Counted from the first letter of the stretch, positions 37,016 through 46,277 are shown. The stretch is DNA of 64,000 nt from Streptomyces sp. CCM_MD2014 (GCF_000772045.1 NZ_CP009754.1:1240001-1304000); one strand, 5' to 3'. The notes: generated by a model not told the origin, from the sequence alone. Numbers and translations: made by a program.

Positions 37016-39160
37016 ATGGCCGAGGACCGCCGGGCGCGGGTGCGCGGGCTCCTGGACGCCGTACGGGCCGAGGGGCGCACGGCGCTCACCGCGCCCGAGG
37101 GCAAGGTGCTCGCCGACGCCTACGGAATCGCCGTACCGGGTGAGGAGCTGGCGCGGGACGTCGACGAGGCGGTGGCGTGCGCGGCGCGGTTCGGCGGGCC
37201 GGTGGTGATGAAGATCGTCTCGCCGGACATCCTGCACAAGACCGACGCCGGCGGTGTGGTCGTCGGGGTCGAGGGCGCGGCGGACGTGCGGGCGGCGTTC
37301 TGCCGGATCGTCGACAACGCACGCGCGTACGACGCCTCCGCGCGGATCGAGGGCGTGCAGGTGCAGGAGCTGCTGCCGCAGGGGCAGGAGGTCATCGTCG
37401 GGGCGGTCACCGACCCGACGTTCGGGAAGGTGGTGGCGTTCGGGCTCGGCGGGGTGCTGGTCGAGGTGCTGAAGGACGTCACCTTCCGGCTGGCGCCCGT
37501 ACACGCCGACGAGGCGCTGTCGATGCTGGACTCGATCCGGGCGGCGGAGGTGCTGCGCGGGGTGCGCGGGCAGGCCGGGGTGGACCGGTGGGCGGTGGCG
37601 GAGCAGATCCGCCGGGTCTCCGAACTCGTCGCCGACTTCCCGGAGATCGCCGAGGTGGACCTGAACCCGGTGATCGCCACGCCCGAGGGCGCGGTCGCGG
37701 CCGACATCCGGGTGATCCTGGCGACCGACGCGCCGAAGGAACGGCGCCGGTACACGCGCGAGGAGATCCTCGCCTCGATGCGCCGCCTGATGCAGCCCTC
37801 TTCGGTCGCGGTGATCGGTGCGTCGGGCGAGCCGGGGAAGATCGGCAACTCGGTGATGCGCAACCTCGTCGACGGCGGTTTCGCGGGCGAGATCCACCCG
37901 GTGAACCCCAAGGCCGATGACATCTTGGGCCGCAAGGCGTACAAGAGTGTCACCGACGTTCCCGGTGAGGTGGATGTGGCGGTCTTCGCGATCCCCGCGC
38001 GGTTCGTGGCGGCGGCCCTGGAAGAGGTGGGGCGCAAGCGGATCCCCAACGCCGTCCTGATCCCCTCCGGCTTCGCCGAGACCGGTGAACAGGCGCTCCA
38101 GGACGAGATCGTGGCGGTCGCCGAACGGCACGGCATCCGGCTGCTGGGCCCGAACATCTACGGCTACTACTCGACCTGGCAGGACCTGTGCGCCACGTTC
38201 TGCACGCCGTACGACGTCAAGGGCGGCGTCGCGCTCACCTCGCAGTCGGGCGGCATCGGCATGGCCATCCTGGGCTTCGCCCGGACGACGAAGACCGGTG
38301 TGTCGGCGATCGTGGGTCTCGGCAACAAGTCGGACCTGGACGAGGACGACCTGCTGACCTGGTTCGGCGAGGACCCGCACACCGAGTGCATCGCGATGCA
38401 CCTGGAGGACCTCAAGGACGGCCGCGCCTTCGTCGAGGCCGCGCGGGCGACCGTGCCGAAGAAGCCGGTCGTCGTGCTCAAGGCGGGCCGTACGGCGGCG
38501 GGGGCCAAGGCCGCCGGGTCGCACACCGGGGCACTGGCCGGGGACGACGCCGTGTACGACGACATCCTGCGACAGGCAGGCGTCATCCGGGCGCCGGGGC
38601 TCAACGAGATGCTGGAGTACGCGCGCGCGTTGCCCGTGCTGCCCGCCCCCGAGGGCGACAACGTGGTGATCATCACCGGCGCCGGCGGCAGCGGTGTGCT
38701 GCTCTCGGACGCGGTGACGGACAACGGGCTGTCGCTGATGGAGATACCGCCCGACCTGGACACGGCGTTCCGCGCCTTCATCCCGCCGTTCGGCGCGGCG
38801 GGCAACCCGGTGGACATCACCGGGGGCGAGCCGCCGTCGACGTACGAGGCGACGATCCGGCTCGGCCTGGAGGACTCGCGCATCCACGCGCTCGTCCTCG
38901 GCTACTGGCACACCATCGTCACGCCGCCCATGGTGTTCGCCGAACTCACCGCGCGCGTGGTGGCCGAGTTCCGCGAGCGCGGCGTCGAGAAGCCCGTGGT
39001 GGCCTCCCTGGCGGGCGACGTCGAGGTGGAGGAGGCGTGCCAGTACCTCTTCGAGCACGGTGTCGTGGCGTACCCGTACACGACCGAGAAGCCCGTGGCC
39101 GTACTGGGCGCCAAGTACCGGTGGGCACGGGCCGCGGGGTTGTTGGGGGGCGGTTCATGA
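37016..39160 (+). CDS. ADP-forming acyl-CoA ligase (acetate-CoA ligase family), fused
   Basis: This 714-residue NDP-forming acyl-CoA synthetase has the subunits fused beta first. An ATP-grasp domain occupies residues ~10-230 (VVMKIVSPDILHKTDAGGV, VDLNPVI), the CoA-binding domain ~255-350 (SSVAVIGASGEPGKIGNSV), then the ligase domains with LTSQSGGIG and the conserved GSHTGALAGDD. It would charge a carboxylic acid with CoA using ATP. After formyl-CoA transferase and the ThDP enzyme it may supply the acyl-CoA that primes the cycle or recover energy from formyl-CoA. A GTG at 37013 is an alternative start 3 bases upstream. Confidence 0.87.
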   Translation: MAEDRRARVRGLLDAVRAEGRTALTAPEGKVLADAYGIAVPGEELARDVDEAVACAARFGGPVVMKIVSPDILHKTDAGGVVVGVEGAADVRAAFCRIVDNARAYDASARIEGVQVQELLPQGQEVIVGAVTDPTFGKVVAFGLGGVLVEVLKDVTFRLAPVHADEALSMLDSIRAAEVLRGVRGQAGVDRWAVAEQIRRVSELVADFPEIAEVDLNPVIATPEGAVAADIRVILATDAPKERRRYTREEILASMRRLMQPSSVAVIGASGEPGKIGNSVMRNLVDGGFAGEIHPVNPKADDILGRKAYKSVTDVPGEVDVAVFAIPARFVAAALEEVGRKRIPNAVLIPSGFAETGEQALQDEIVAVAERHGIRLLGPNIYGYYSTWQDLCATFCTPYDVKGGVALTSQSGGIGMAILGFARTTKTGVSAIVGLGNKSDLDEDDLLTWFGEDPHTECIAMHLEDLKDGRAFVEAARATVPKKPVVVLKAGRTAAGAKAAGSHTGALAGDDAVYDDILRQAGVIRAPGLNEMLEYARALPVLPAPEGDNVVIITGAGGSGVLLSDAVTDNGLSLMEIPPDLDTAFRAFIPPFGAAGNPVDITGGEPPSTYEATIRLGLEDSRIHALVLGYWHTIVTPPMVFAELTARVVAEFRERGVEKPVVASLAGDVEVEEACQYLFEHGVVAYPYTTEKPVAVLGAKYRWARAAGLLGGGS

Positions 39161-39283
39161 CGTGAGACGGCGAGGGGCCGGGCGACGGGTGCGCGTCGGC
39201 CGGCCCCGGGGACCCGCGCGCGCACGAAAGGCATGGGACAGGGGGCGCTGGCCAGTTCTTTCGACGCTAGGGGTGCAATCGAC

Positions 39284-40663
39284 ATGACAACCACCGATGT
39301 CACACGGGTCGCCGCCTACCGGGAGGTGACCGACAGGAACGGGCGCGTCTACCGCGTGGGCGAGTCCGACATCGACATCATGGGACGCAAGCGCAAGTGG
39401 ATGGTGATCCTGCCCTGGATCGGGATGATGGGCATCTCCTCCGCCGAGTACGCGTTCGCGTCCGCCGAGGACACGCTGCACGAGGCCCACCACTGGTCCA
39501 GCGGCAGCATCTACTGGATGATGACCGCCTGGGTGTTCTGCCAGGCCGCGGTCGCGTTTCCGGCGGGGCGGCTGCGGGAGAGCGGCAGGCTGCCGGCGCG
39601 CTGGGCGATGATGCTGGGGTCGGCCGGCACGCTGCTGGGCTATCTGTCGCTGGCGTTCGCGCCACATGTCTCGCTCGCCTTCATCGGGTTCGGCGTGTTC
39701 AGCGGCATGGGTGCCGGCATGGTGTACGCGACCTGCGTCAACATGGTCGGCAAGTGGTATCCGGAGCGCCGGGGCGGGAAGACCGGCTTCGTCAACGGCG
39801 GTTTCGCCTACGGCTCGGTGCCGTTCGTCTTCATCTTCCACGGCTACATGGACACCTCGAACTTCCGCTGGGTGCTGGTCTCGGCGGGTGTCCTGCTCGC
39901 CGCGATGGTGGCGGTCGCCGGCTTCTACTTCCGGGACCCGCCGAAGAACTGGTGGCCGGCCGCCGTCGACCCGCTGAACCCGCCGGCCGACCCGCGGGCC
40001 CGGCGTTCGCTGGAGAAGAACCCGCCGGCCGTCAAGCAGTACTCCCCGATGGAGGCCTGGCGGACCGGCCGGGTGGCGCTGATGTGGTTCTGTCTCGCCT
40101 GTACCTCCGGGGTGAACATCTTCGGCATCGCCTTCCAGGTCGACATCGGCGAGGAGGCGGGCTTCGCGGCCGGGATCGTGGCCACCGCGATGTCGCTCAA
40201 GGCGATCGTCAACGGCACCGGGCGCGGCGTCATCGGCTGGCTCTCCGACCTGTACGGCCGCAAACAGTGCCTGCTGTACGTGTGCGCCATCCTGGGCCTC
40301 GCCCAGTTCGGCATCATCTGGTCGGCCGAGATCAAGAACCTGCCGCTGTTCCTGATCTTCTCCGCCGTCTCCGGGTTCGGCGGCGGTGCCATCTTCCCGA
40401 TGTTCGCCGCGCTGACGGCGGACTACTTCGGGGAGAACAACAACGCCACCAACTACGGCATGGTCTACAGCTCCAAGCTGGTCTCCGGCCTGGGCGCCGG
40501 CATGGGTTCCGTGGTCGTCGGCGCCTGGGGCTACAACGGTGCCTTCAGCCTGGCGGGCAGCATCTCGATCTTCGCCGGGTTCGTGGCGCTGTTCCTGCAT
40601 CCGCCGGGACGCTCGAAGGGCAAGCGCGTCACTGCGAATCCCCGGCCGCTCGGCGAGGAATGA
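39284..40663 (+). CDS. MFS transporter of the oxalate/formate antiporter (OFA) family
   Basis: This 459-residue, 12-helix transporter resembles OxlT-like proteins. Examples are the first helix after a 40-residue cytoplasmic N-terminus (WMVILPWIGMMGISSAEYAF), the GRLRESGRLPAR loop, GMGAGMVYATCVNMVGKWYPERRG, and GWLSDLYGRKQ at the start of the second half. Family members carry oxalate, formate or related acids. It closes the formyl-CoA operon after a 123-bp gap, so the carried acid is probably the pathway substrate. ATG 39284 follows AGGGGTG; an upstream ATG at 39233 would add 17 residues. No small-subunit gene follows it, unlike the OFA gene at the window end. Confidence 0.88.
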   Translation: MTTTDVTRVAAYREVTDRNGRVYRVGESDIDIMGRKRKWMVILPWIGMMGISSAEYAFASAEDTLHEAHHWSSGSIYWMMTAWVFCQAAVAFPAGRLRESGRLPARWAMMLGSAGTLLGYLSLAFAPHVSLAFIGFGVFSGMGAGMVYATCVNMVGKWYPERRGGKTGFVNGGFAYGSVPFVFIFHGYMDTSNFRWVLVSAGVLLAAMVAVAGFYFRDPPKNWWPAAVDPLNPPADPRARRSLEKNPPAVKQYSPMEAWRTGRVALMWFCLACTSGVNIFGIAFQVDIGEEAGFAAGIVATAMSLKAIVNGTGRGVIGWLSDLYGRKQCLLYVCAILGLAQFGIIWSAEIKNLPLFLIFSAVSGFGGGAIFPMFAALTADYFGENNNATNYGMVYSSKLVSGLGAGMGSVVVGAWGYNGAFSLAGSISIFAGFVALFLHPPGRSKGKRVTANPRPLGEE

Positions 40664-40680
40664 CCCGACTGAGGCTTCTT

Positions 40681-40737
40681 CGCACGGACCGGGCGGCCCC
40701 TCCCCCAGCACGCGGGAGGGGCCGCCCGGTCCGTGCG
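40681..40737. terminator. Strong bidirectional terminator, 24-bp perfect stem
   Basis: Arms 40681-40704 and 40714-40737 are exact complements around a 9-base loop. It lies between the convergent OFA transporter and TIM-barrel genes. This is the longest perfect stem seen in the window. Confidence 0.9.
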
Positions 40738-40742
40738 GCGGG

Positions 40743-41951
40743 TCAGTGGCGCCGCTTGCGCAGGGCGGCCAGGTTGTCGTAGCTGATCTTGGCCTCGCGC
40801 AGGGACTGCGCGGGGTCGGTGGCGCTCGGGGAGTTGTCGTCCTCGATCATCGGGTTGTGGTAGTTGCGCTGCCCGACCCGGGAGAAGAACGTCGTGTAGT
40901 CGATGACGCCGGTCCCGAACGGCACCATGTCGTAGCCCATGCCGTTGGTCGTGCTGACCACGCCGTCCTTGGCGTGGAAGAGCGGGTAGCGCCGGTTGTT
41001 GCGGACGACCAGCCCGGCCGGGTCGAAGACGTTCTTCCGGGTGGTGCCGTCGTGGGCGGTGTACTCGTGGAACTTGTACTGGGCGACGTGCGCCCAGAAG
41101 ATGTCCATCTCCAGCCAGACGACCCTCGGGTCGGTGATCTTCAGGAAGTACTCCAGCTTCCGGATGCCCGAGCTGCGGGTCGGCCGGCCCTGGTCGTCCA
41201 GCGGGCCGCCGTCGAGCAGGAAGCCGTAGGCGCTGTCGTGGTTGTGCGTGTAGAGCTTGATGCCCTCCCGGTGGGCGATCTCGCCGAGGGCGTTCCACTT
41301 GTCGGCGGCCACGTCCCAGTCGGCGCGGTAGGAGCTGCCGGTGGGGTCGCCGCCGGTGCCCATGTGGTCCATGCCGAGGATGTTGGCGATCTCCAGGTGC
41401 TTCTTGAAGGTGTCCTTGTCCGCCTGGGTCAGCGGCCAGGAGGACGGGATGAAGCCGTGGTTGCCCTGGGCGCGCAGCCCGTAGTCGTCGAGCCAGGAGC
41501 GCAGCAGCCGGGCGCCTTCGACGGACTCCAGGTCGGCGCCGCCCGGCGCGTTGGCGTGCTGGCGGTAGCCGGCGAACTCGACCTGGCGGTAGCCGTGGCG
41601 GGCCAGCTGCTTGAAGACCTCGCGGAAGCCGGAGGGCAGGTCGGAGGCGAGGGGGTCGCGGGCGGTGGCGTCGCGGACGGTGTAGAGGATGATGCCGCGC
41701 TTGTCCGCCGGGACGAGGATCTGCCCGTGGCCGTGTCCGTGCCCGTGGTCGTGGTCTCTGTCCCGGCCGTGGGCGAGGGCCGGGGAGGCTCCGAAGACGG
41801 GGGCGGCGACGGCACCGGCCGCCACGGCGGTGCAGGTGCTGAGGAAGCGGCGCCGGTTCACGCCGAGGGTGCGGCGCAGGCTCTCGCCTGGTCCGTCGGC
41901 GGACGGGTCGGTGCCGGCGTCGGTGCGGGAGGGGTCGGTGAACGGGGTCAC
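40743..41951 (-). CDS. Secreted sugar phosphate isomerase/epimerase-like TIM-barrel protein
   Basis: This 402-residue protein has a twin-arginine signal (VNRRRFLSTCTAVAAGAVAAP) and is probably exported folded. A His/Asp-rich stretch (HGRDRDHDHGHGHGHG) follows the cleavage region. The AP-endonuclease-2/xylose-isomerase barrel is recognisable in GIILYTVRDA, QVEFAGY, GNHGFIP, LYTHNHD and VWLEMDIFWAH, the last two carrying likely metal ligands. The start is taken as GTG 41951, after an AAGGCAGG site; an in-frame start at 42053 is possible. A phosphorylated substrate is unlikely outside the cell, so an oxidised sugar such as a 3-keto-glycoside is a better guess. It is last on its strand, 113 bp after the EboF-like gene. 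Confidence 0.8.
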   Translation of the reverse strand: MTPFTDPSRTDAGTDPSADGPGESLRRTLGVNRRRFLSTCTAVAAGAVAAPVFGASPALAHGRDRDHDHGHGHGHGQILVPADKRGIILYTVRDATARDPLASDLPSGFREVFKQLARHGYRQVEFAGYRQHANAPGGADLESVEGARLLRSWLDDYGLRAQGNHGFIPSSWPLTQADKDTFKKHLEIANILGMDHMGTGGDPTGSSYRADWDVAADKWNALGEIAHREGIKLYTHNHDSAYGFLLDGGPLDDQGRPTRSSGIRKLEYFLKITDPRVVWLEMDIFWAHVAQYKFHEYTAHDGTTRKNVFDPAGLVVRNNRRYPLFHAKDGVVSTTNGMGYDMVPFGTGVIDYTTFFSRVGQRNYHNPMIEDDNSPSATDPAQSLREAKISYDNLAALRKRRH

Positions 41952-42064
41952 TGATGCCTGCCTTCTGGGTCGTGGCCTGCGCCGATGCGGCTCGGGCGGG
42001 CCGTTGTCAGTGCCGTGTGTTTCACTCTCGGTAGTCGGATTCGGCAGGCGCACCGGGTGGTGCG

Positions 42065-43492
42065 TCAGCCGAGTCCGGCCAGCCGGAGCAGGAGTTGTTT
42101 CACGTCGGTGGCCGCGACGCGGTCTCCGACAGCGCGGGGGGTGGAGCAGATGAGGAGCGGACCGTCGTCGTCGCTCGCGGGGAGGCGGCCGTGGCTGCCT
42201 CGAATAGGTGAGGGGTCCAGGGGCACGACCGCCATGCGGTAGCGCATGCCGAGCTTCTTGCGGGCCAGGGCGCCGGCCGCCTTGACCTTGACGTAGGGGT
42301 CGAGCGGGTCCATGAACAGCTCGACCGGGTCGTAGCCGGGTTTGCGGTGGATCTCGACGAGCTGCGCGAAGTCGGGCGCGCGGTCGTCGTCGAGCCAGTA
42401 GTAGTACGTGAACCAGGCGTCCGGCTCCGCCACGGCGACGAGTTCGCCGGCGCGCGGATGGTCGAGGTGCTGGGCCTTCTTGCCCTCGTCGTCGAGGAGT
42501 TCGGCGATGCCCGGCAGTCCGTCCAGGGCCGCACGGGTCGCGTCGAGGTCCTCGGGGCGGCGGACGTAGACGTGGGCGATCTGGTGGTCGGCGACCGCGA
42601 AGGCGCGGGAGGCCATCGGGTCGAGGTACTCCATGCCGTCCTGGGTGTGCACCTCAAGGAGTCCGGCGCGGCGCAGGGCGCGGTTGATGTCCACGGGCCG
42701 GCTGACGGGGGTGATGCCGTACTCGGAGAGCGCGACGACGGTGCGGCCCTCGGCGCGGGCGTCGTCGAGCAGCGGGGCCAGGGCCGCGTCCAGGTCGGCG
42801 GCCGCCTTGAGGGAGCGCGGGTCGTCGGGGCCGAAGCGCTGCAGGTCGTAGTCGAGGTGAGGGAGGTAGCAGAGCGTCAGGTCGGGGTGCCGGGTGGCCA
42901 TGATGTGCCGGGTGGCGTCGATGATCCACTGGCTGGAGACCAGGTCCGCGCCGGGTCCCCAGAAGTGGAAGAGGGGGAAGGTGCCGAGCTTGTCGGTGAG
43001 TTCGTCGTGCAGGGCCGGGGGCCTGGTGTAGCAGTCGGGTTCCTTGCGGCCGTCGGCGTAATAGACGGGACGGGGGGTGACGGTGATGTCGGTGTCGGCG
43101 CCCATGGCGTACCACCAGCAGATGTTGGCGACGGTGTAGCCGGGGTGGGCGCGGCGGGCGGCGTCCCAGAGTTTGTCGCCGGAGACGAGGCCGTTGTGCT
43201 GGCGCCACAGCAGGACGTCGCCGAGTTCCCGGAAGTACCAGCCGTTGCCGACGATGCCGTGCTCGCTTGGGTGGGTGCCGGTGAGGAAGGTGGACTGGGC
43301 GGCGCAGGTGACGGCGGGCAGCACGGTGCCGAGCGGCGCGCGGGAACCGGACTGGCCGAGCTGCTTGAGGTGGGGCATGTGGTCGAGGAGGCGGGGGGTG
43401 AGACCGACGACGTCCAGGACGAGGAGGGGGGTGGGTGCGTCGGGGCGGAGCGGTCCTTCGGCGTCGGCCGGTCGGTGGGTGGGTCCGGTCAT
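42065..43492 (-). CDS. EboF-like alkaline phosphatase/nucleotide pyrophosphatase
   Basis: This 475-residue protein belongs to the alkaline phosphatase superfamily (nucleotide pyrophosphatase/phosphodiesterase branch). A metal-binding LLVLDVVGL is near residue 25, the nucleophile region PAVTCAAQSTFLTGTHPSEHGIVGNG near 60-85, and later HLDYDLQRFG and LSEYGITPV. No signal peptide is seen. Its ATG overlaps the EboE stop by 4 bp. In EBO clusters such a phosphatase accompanies EboA-C and EboE, and it is assumed to remove phosphate from, or cleave, the intermediate. The substrate is unknown. Confidence 0.8.
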   Translation of the reverse strand: MTGPTHRPADAEGPLRPDAPTPLLVLDVVGLTPRLLDHMPHLKQLGQSGSRAPLGTVLPAVTCAAQSTFLTGTHPSEHGIVGNGWYFRELGDVLLWRQHNGLVSGDKLWDAARRAHPGYTVANICWWYAMGADTDITVTPRPVYYADGRKEPDCYTRPPALHDELTDKLGTFPLFHFWGPGADLVSSQWIIDATRHIMATRHPDLTLCYLPHLDYDLQRFGPDDPRSLKAAADLDAALAPLLDDARAEGRTVVALSEYGITPVSRPVDINRALRRAGLLEVHTQDGMEYLDPMASRAFAVADHQIAHVYVRRPEDLDATRAALDGLPGIAELLDDEGKKAQHLDHPRAGELVAVAEPDAWFTYYYWLDDDRAPDFAQLVEIHRKPGYDPVELFMDPLDPYVKVKAAGALARKKLGMRYRMAVVPLDPSPIRGSHGRLPASDDDGPLLICSTPRAVGDRVAATDVKQLLLRLAGLG

Positions 43493-44664
43493 GGCAGTTC
43501 CTTCAGGCCGAGGTCCGTCAACAGGTCGCGGGCGAGGGTCAGCTCGGCGGCGATGCCGTCGGTGAGCTGGGCGCGGGCGCGGGGCCGCAGCTCGGGCGGG
43601 AGGGCCTGCCAGGTGTAGGTCTCGACCTCCAGATGGCGGGTGAGGGGGTGCGGGCCGCCGACGAGCCGGGTCAGCGCGGCCTCGAGCACGGGAAGGGTGG
43701 AGGTGAGGGGTGCGGCGGGCGCCGCGTGCAGGGGGACGTGGAAGTGGGCGCGCCAGGGCGCGGTGGCGGGCAGCGGGCCGCCGTCCGCGAGGGCCTCGTC
43801 GAGGTCGTCGGTGCCCTGCCGGCCGCCGGACGGTGTGGTGGTGCGGGTCTGGTGCAGGAAGCGCGGCTCGGCGAAGACGGCGAGGGCTTCGCGGACCGCG
43901 GGGTCGGCGGGGTGTTCGGCGTGCAGTGCGGCGGACAGCTGGGACTTGACGACGGGCACGCGGGCGGCCGTGAGGGCGTCCAGGGCGGTGTCCGGATCTT
44001 CGAAGGAGGTGGCGAGGTGGCAGGTGTCGACGCAGACGCCTATGCGTTCGTGGCCCATCGCGGTCAGCGGTGCGATGGCGTCGTGGGTGGTCTCGACGAC
44101 GCAGCCGGGTTCCGGTTCCAGGCCGACGCGGATGGAGCGGCCGGTCAGTTCGTGAAGGGCGTCGAGGCGTTCGGCGAGGGTGACCAGGGCGGCGCGGGCC
44201 TTGTCGGCGCGGGCCTCGTCGTAGGCGGTGCGCCAGGCGAGGGGAAGGGTGGAGATGGTGCCGTCCGTGACGTCGTCGGGCAGCAGTCCGGCGAGCAGCC
44301 GGGCCAGGGAGGTGGTGTGGTCGAGGCGTTCGGGATCGGCCCAGTCCGGCTTGTAGACGCGGTACTTGACCTCTTCGGCGCCGAAGCCCTCGTAGGGGAA
44401 GCCGTTGAGGGTGACGACCTCCAGGCCGCGCCGGTCGAGTTCGGTGCGCAGGCCGCGCAGGGCGGCGGGGTCGGTGACCAGGGCGTGGGCGGCGTCGCGG
44501 GCGAGCCACAGCCCGATGCCGAGCCGGTCGCGCCCGAGGCGTTTGCGGACCGGCTCGCAGTGGTCGCGGAGCTGGGCGAGGACGCCGTCGAGGGTTTCGG
44601 CGGGGTGGACGTTGGTGCAGTAGGCGAGGTGGACGGTGGAGCCGTCGGGGTGCCGGAAGCGCAT
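43489..44664 (-). CDS. eboE: EboE-like TIM-barrel protein (metabolite traffic protein)
   Basis: This 391-residue xylose-isomerase-like barrel contains AYCTNVHPAETLDGVLAQL at the start, VTLNGFPYEGFGAEEVKYRVY, LEPEPGCVVET, GVCVDTCHLATSFED and a C-terminal HLEVETYTW. The CTNVHPAE and GFPYEGFG segments are typical of proteins annotated EboE. Conserved Glu, Asp and His residues suggest a metal site. The family is genetically linked to export or repellent metabolites in other bacteria, but its reaction is unknown. It lies 3 bp after the TatD-like gene and overlaps the phosphatase gene by 4 bp, so it belongs to a single operon. Confidence 0.85.
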   Translation of the reverse strand: MRFRHPDGSTVHLAYCTNVHPAETLDGVLAQLRDHCEPVRKRLGRDRLGIGLWLARDAAHALVTDPAALRGLRTELDRRGLEVVTLNGFPYEGFGAEEVKYRVYKPDWADPERLDHTTSLARLLAGLLPDDVTDGTISTLPLAWRTAYDEARADKARAALVTLAERLDALHELTGRSIRVGLEPEPGCVVETTHDAIAPLTAMGHERIGVCVDTCHLATSFEDPDTALDALTAARVPVVKSQLSAALHAEHPADPAVREALAVFAEPRFLHQTRTTTPSGGRQGTDDLDEALADGGPLPATAPWRAHFHVPLHAAPAAPLTSTLPVLEAALTRLVGGPHPLTRHLEVETYTWQALPPELRPRARAQLTDGIAAELTLARDLLTDLGLKELP

Positions 44665-44667
44665 GGC

Positions 44668-45516
44668 TCACTCCCCGCCGCGCAGGATGGAGTTGCCCTC
44701 GTGGGTGGCCTCGCCCGAGGCCACGTCGAGTTCGAGGCGTCCGCTGAGTCCGTAGAAGGCGACGGGGTTGCGCCACAGCACCCGGTCCACGTCGTCCTCG
44801 GTGAAGCCCTCGGCGAGCATCAGGTCGCCGACCTTGCGGGTCTTGAGCGGGTCGCTCCGGCCCCAGTCGGCGGCGGAGTTCACCAGCACCTGCTCCGGGC
44901 CGTACTCGCGCAGCAGGGCGACCATCCGGGCCTCGTCCATCTTGGTGTCGGGATAGACGGAGAAACCGAGCCAGGCGCCGCTGTCCTTGGCCTCCTTGAC
45001 GGTGGTCTCGTTGAGGTGGTCGACCAGGACCCGTTCCGTGGGCAGGGCGGACTCGCGGACCGCGTCGAGGGTGCGCCGCAGGCCGGCGAGCTTGTCCCGG
45101 TGCGGGGTGTGCACGAGGGCGGGCAGGCCGTGGTCGGCGGCGAGCTGGAGCTGGGTGGCGAGGGCGGTGTCCTCGGCGGGCGTCATCGAGTCGTAGCCGA
45201 TCTCGCCGACCGCGACCACCCGGTCCTTGACGAGATAGCGGGGCAGTTCGTCGAGGACGGGCAGGCAGCGGGGGTCGTTCGCCTCCTTGGGGTTGAGCGC
45301 GATCGTGCAGTGGTGGGCGATGCCGTACTGGGCGGCACGGAAGGGTTCCCAGCCGAGCAGGGCGTCGAAGTAGTCGCGGAAGGAGTCGGGAGAGGTGCGG
45401 GGCTGGCCCAGCCAGAAGGAGGGTTCGACGACGGCGCGGACGCCGGCGGCGTGCATGGCCTCGTAGTCGTCGGTGGTCCGGGATGTCATGTGGATGTGGG
45501 GGTCGAAGATGCGCAT
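44668..45516 (-). CDS. eboB: EboB-like TatD-family metal-dependent hydrolase
   Basis: This 282-residue amidohydrolase-fold protein starts MRIFDPHIHMTSRTTDDYEAM with the metal-binding DPHIH motif. It also has AVGEIGYDSMTPAED, LVHTPHRDK, VLVDHLNETT and a terminal VNSAADWGRSDPL that carries the last metal ligand. These match TatD-like hydrolases found in EBO clusters. Its ATG shares one base with the EboA stop (TGATG). Substrate unknown; with the phosphatase it may process a sugar-derived intermediate. Confidence 0.85.
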   Translation of the reverse strand: MRIFDPHIHMTSRTTDDYEAMHAAGVRAVVEPSFWLGQPRTSPDSFRDYFDALLGWEPFRAAQYGIAHHCTIALNPKEANDPRCLPVLDELPRYLVKDRVVAVGEIGYDSMTPAEDTALATQLQLAADHGLPALVHTPHRDKLAGLRRTLDAVRESALPTERVLVDHLNETTVKEAKDSGAWLGFSVYPDTKMDEARMVALLREYGPEQVLVNSAADWGRSDPLKTRKVGDLMLAEGFTEDDVDRVLWRNPVAFYGLSGRLELDVASGEATHEGNSILRGGE

Positions 45517-46277
45517 CAGGACTCCTTGCCGTGGGGGTCGGCCGTGCCGGACGCGGGGCGTCCGGACTCGGTCAGGGCCAGGACGCGGTGCAGGTCTTCG
45601 GGGACGGTGCGGTCCGCGGCGGTGCGTTCGGCGGCGTAGTCGGCGAGCATCCGGGCGAGTTCGTCGTCCCCTCGGGCCCGGCGGGCGAGGTCCGCCACGC
45701 TGTCGACGGGGACACCGGTGAACAGGCACTTCAGTACGGCGTGCCGCCACTGGTGCGGGTCGAGGTGCCGGGCCGCGTAGGGGCCGAGGGCGGCGGCGAC
45801 GAGCCGGGTGTCGTTGGTGCGCAGGGCGTCCTCGACGAGCGGCAGGGCGTCCGGGCCCGGCACCAGGTGCGGCAGGGCGTGCAGGACGGCGCGGCGTTCG
45901 TCGGCGGTGCCCTGGGTGTAGACCCGGGTCAGGGCGTCCGTGTCGGCCTGGGCGGCGTGCAGGACGAGGACGCGTGCGGCGTCGGCGTGGGCAGGGCCGC
46001 AGCGGCGTCCGGCCTCGGCGAGGCGCAGCTCCCACACCGAGATGGGGCCGTGGGTGCCGGGGTGGGCGGCGGCCTCGTCCAGGGCCTGGTCCAGCCAGGC
46101 GCGGGCGGCTCCGCCGAGGCGGGTGGCGAGGGCCGCGCGCAGTTCGGCGGGCGGGACGTGGGCGGGGGTGGTGCCCTGGTCCGGTCCGGCCTGTCCGACC
46201 TGTCCGTCGGGCCCGGCGGGGGCGCCGGCCGCGTCCTGGCTGTCGGGGGTGACGTGGGCGGCGTGTGGCTGCGTCAT
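45516..46277 (-). CDS. eboA: EboA-domain protein
   Basis: This 253-residue soluble protein opens with a Pro/Ala/Gly-rich tail of about 40 residues. The conserved helical part follows: ALATRLGGAARAWLDQALDEAA, ISVWELRLAEAGRRCG, ERRAVLHALPHL and the diagnostic HQWRHAVLKCLFTGVPVDSV near residues 180-200. It matches proteins annotated EboA, which have no known activity and a HEAT-like helical repeat look. It begins 13 bp after the isomerase gene and runs into EboB. No catalytic residues can be named. Confidence 0.85.
   Translation of the reverse strand: MTQPHAAHVTPDSQDAAGAPAGPDGQVGQAGPDQGTTPAHVPPAELRAALATRLGGAARAWLDQALDEAAAHPGTHGPISVWELRLAEAGRRCGPAHADAARVLVLHAAQADTDALTRVYTQGTADERRAVLHALPHLVPGPDALPLVEDALRTNDTRLVAAALGPYAARHLDPHQWRHAVLKCLFTGVPVDSVADLARRARGDDELARMLADYAAERTAADRTVPEDLHRVLALTESGRPASGTADPHGKES

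Noticed and set aside
43435..45639. A 734-codon plus-strand open frame across the EBO genes
   Set aside because: Antisense shadow of eboE and eboB, with no ribosome site or recognisable domain.
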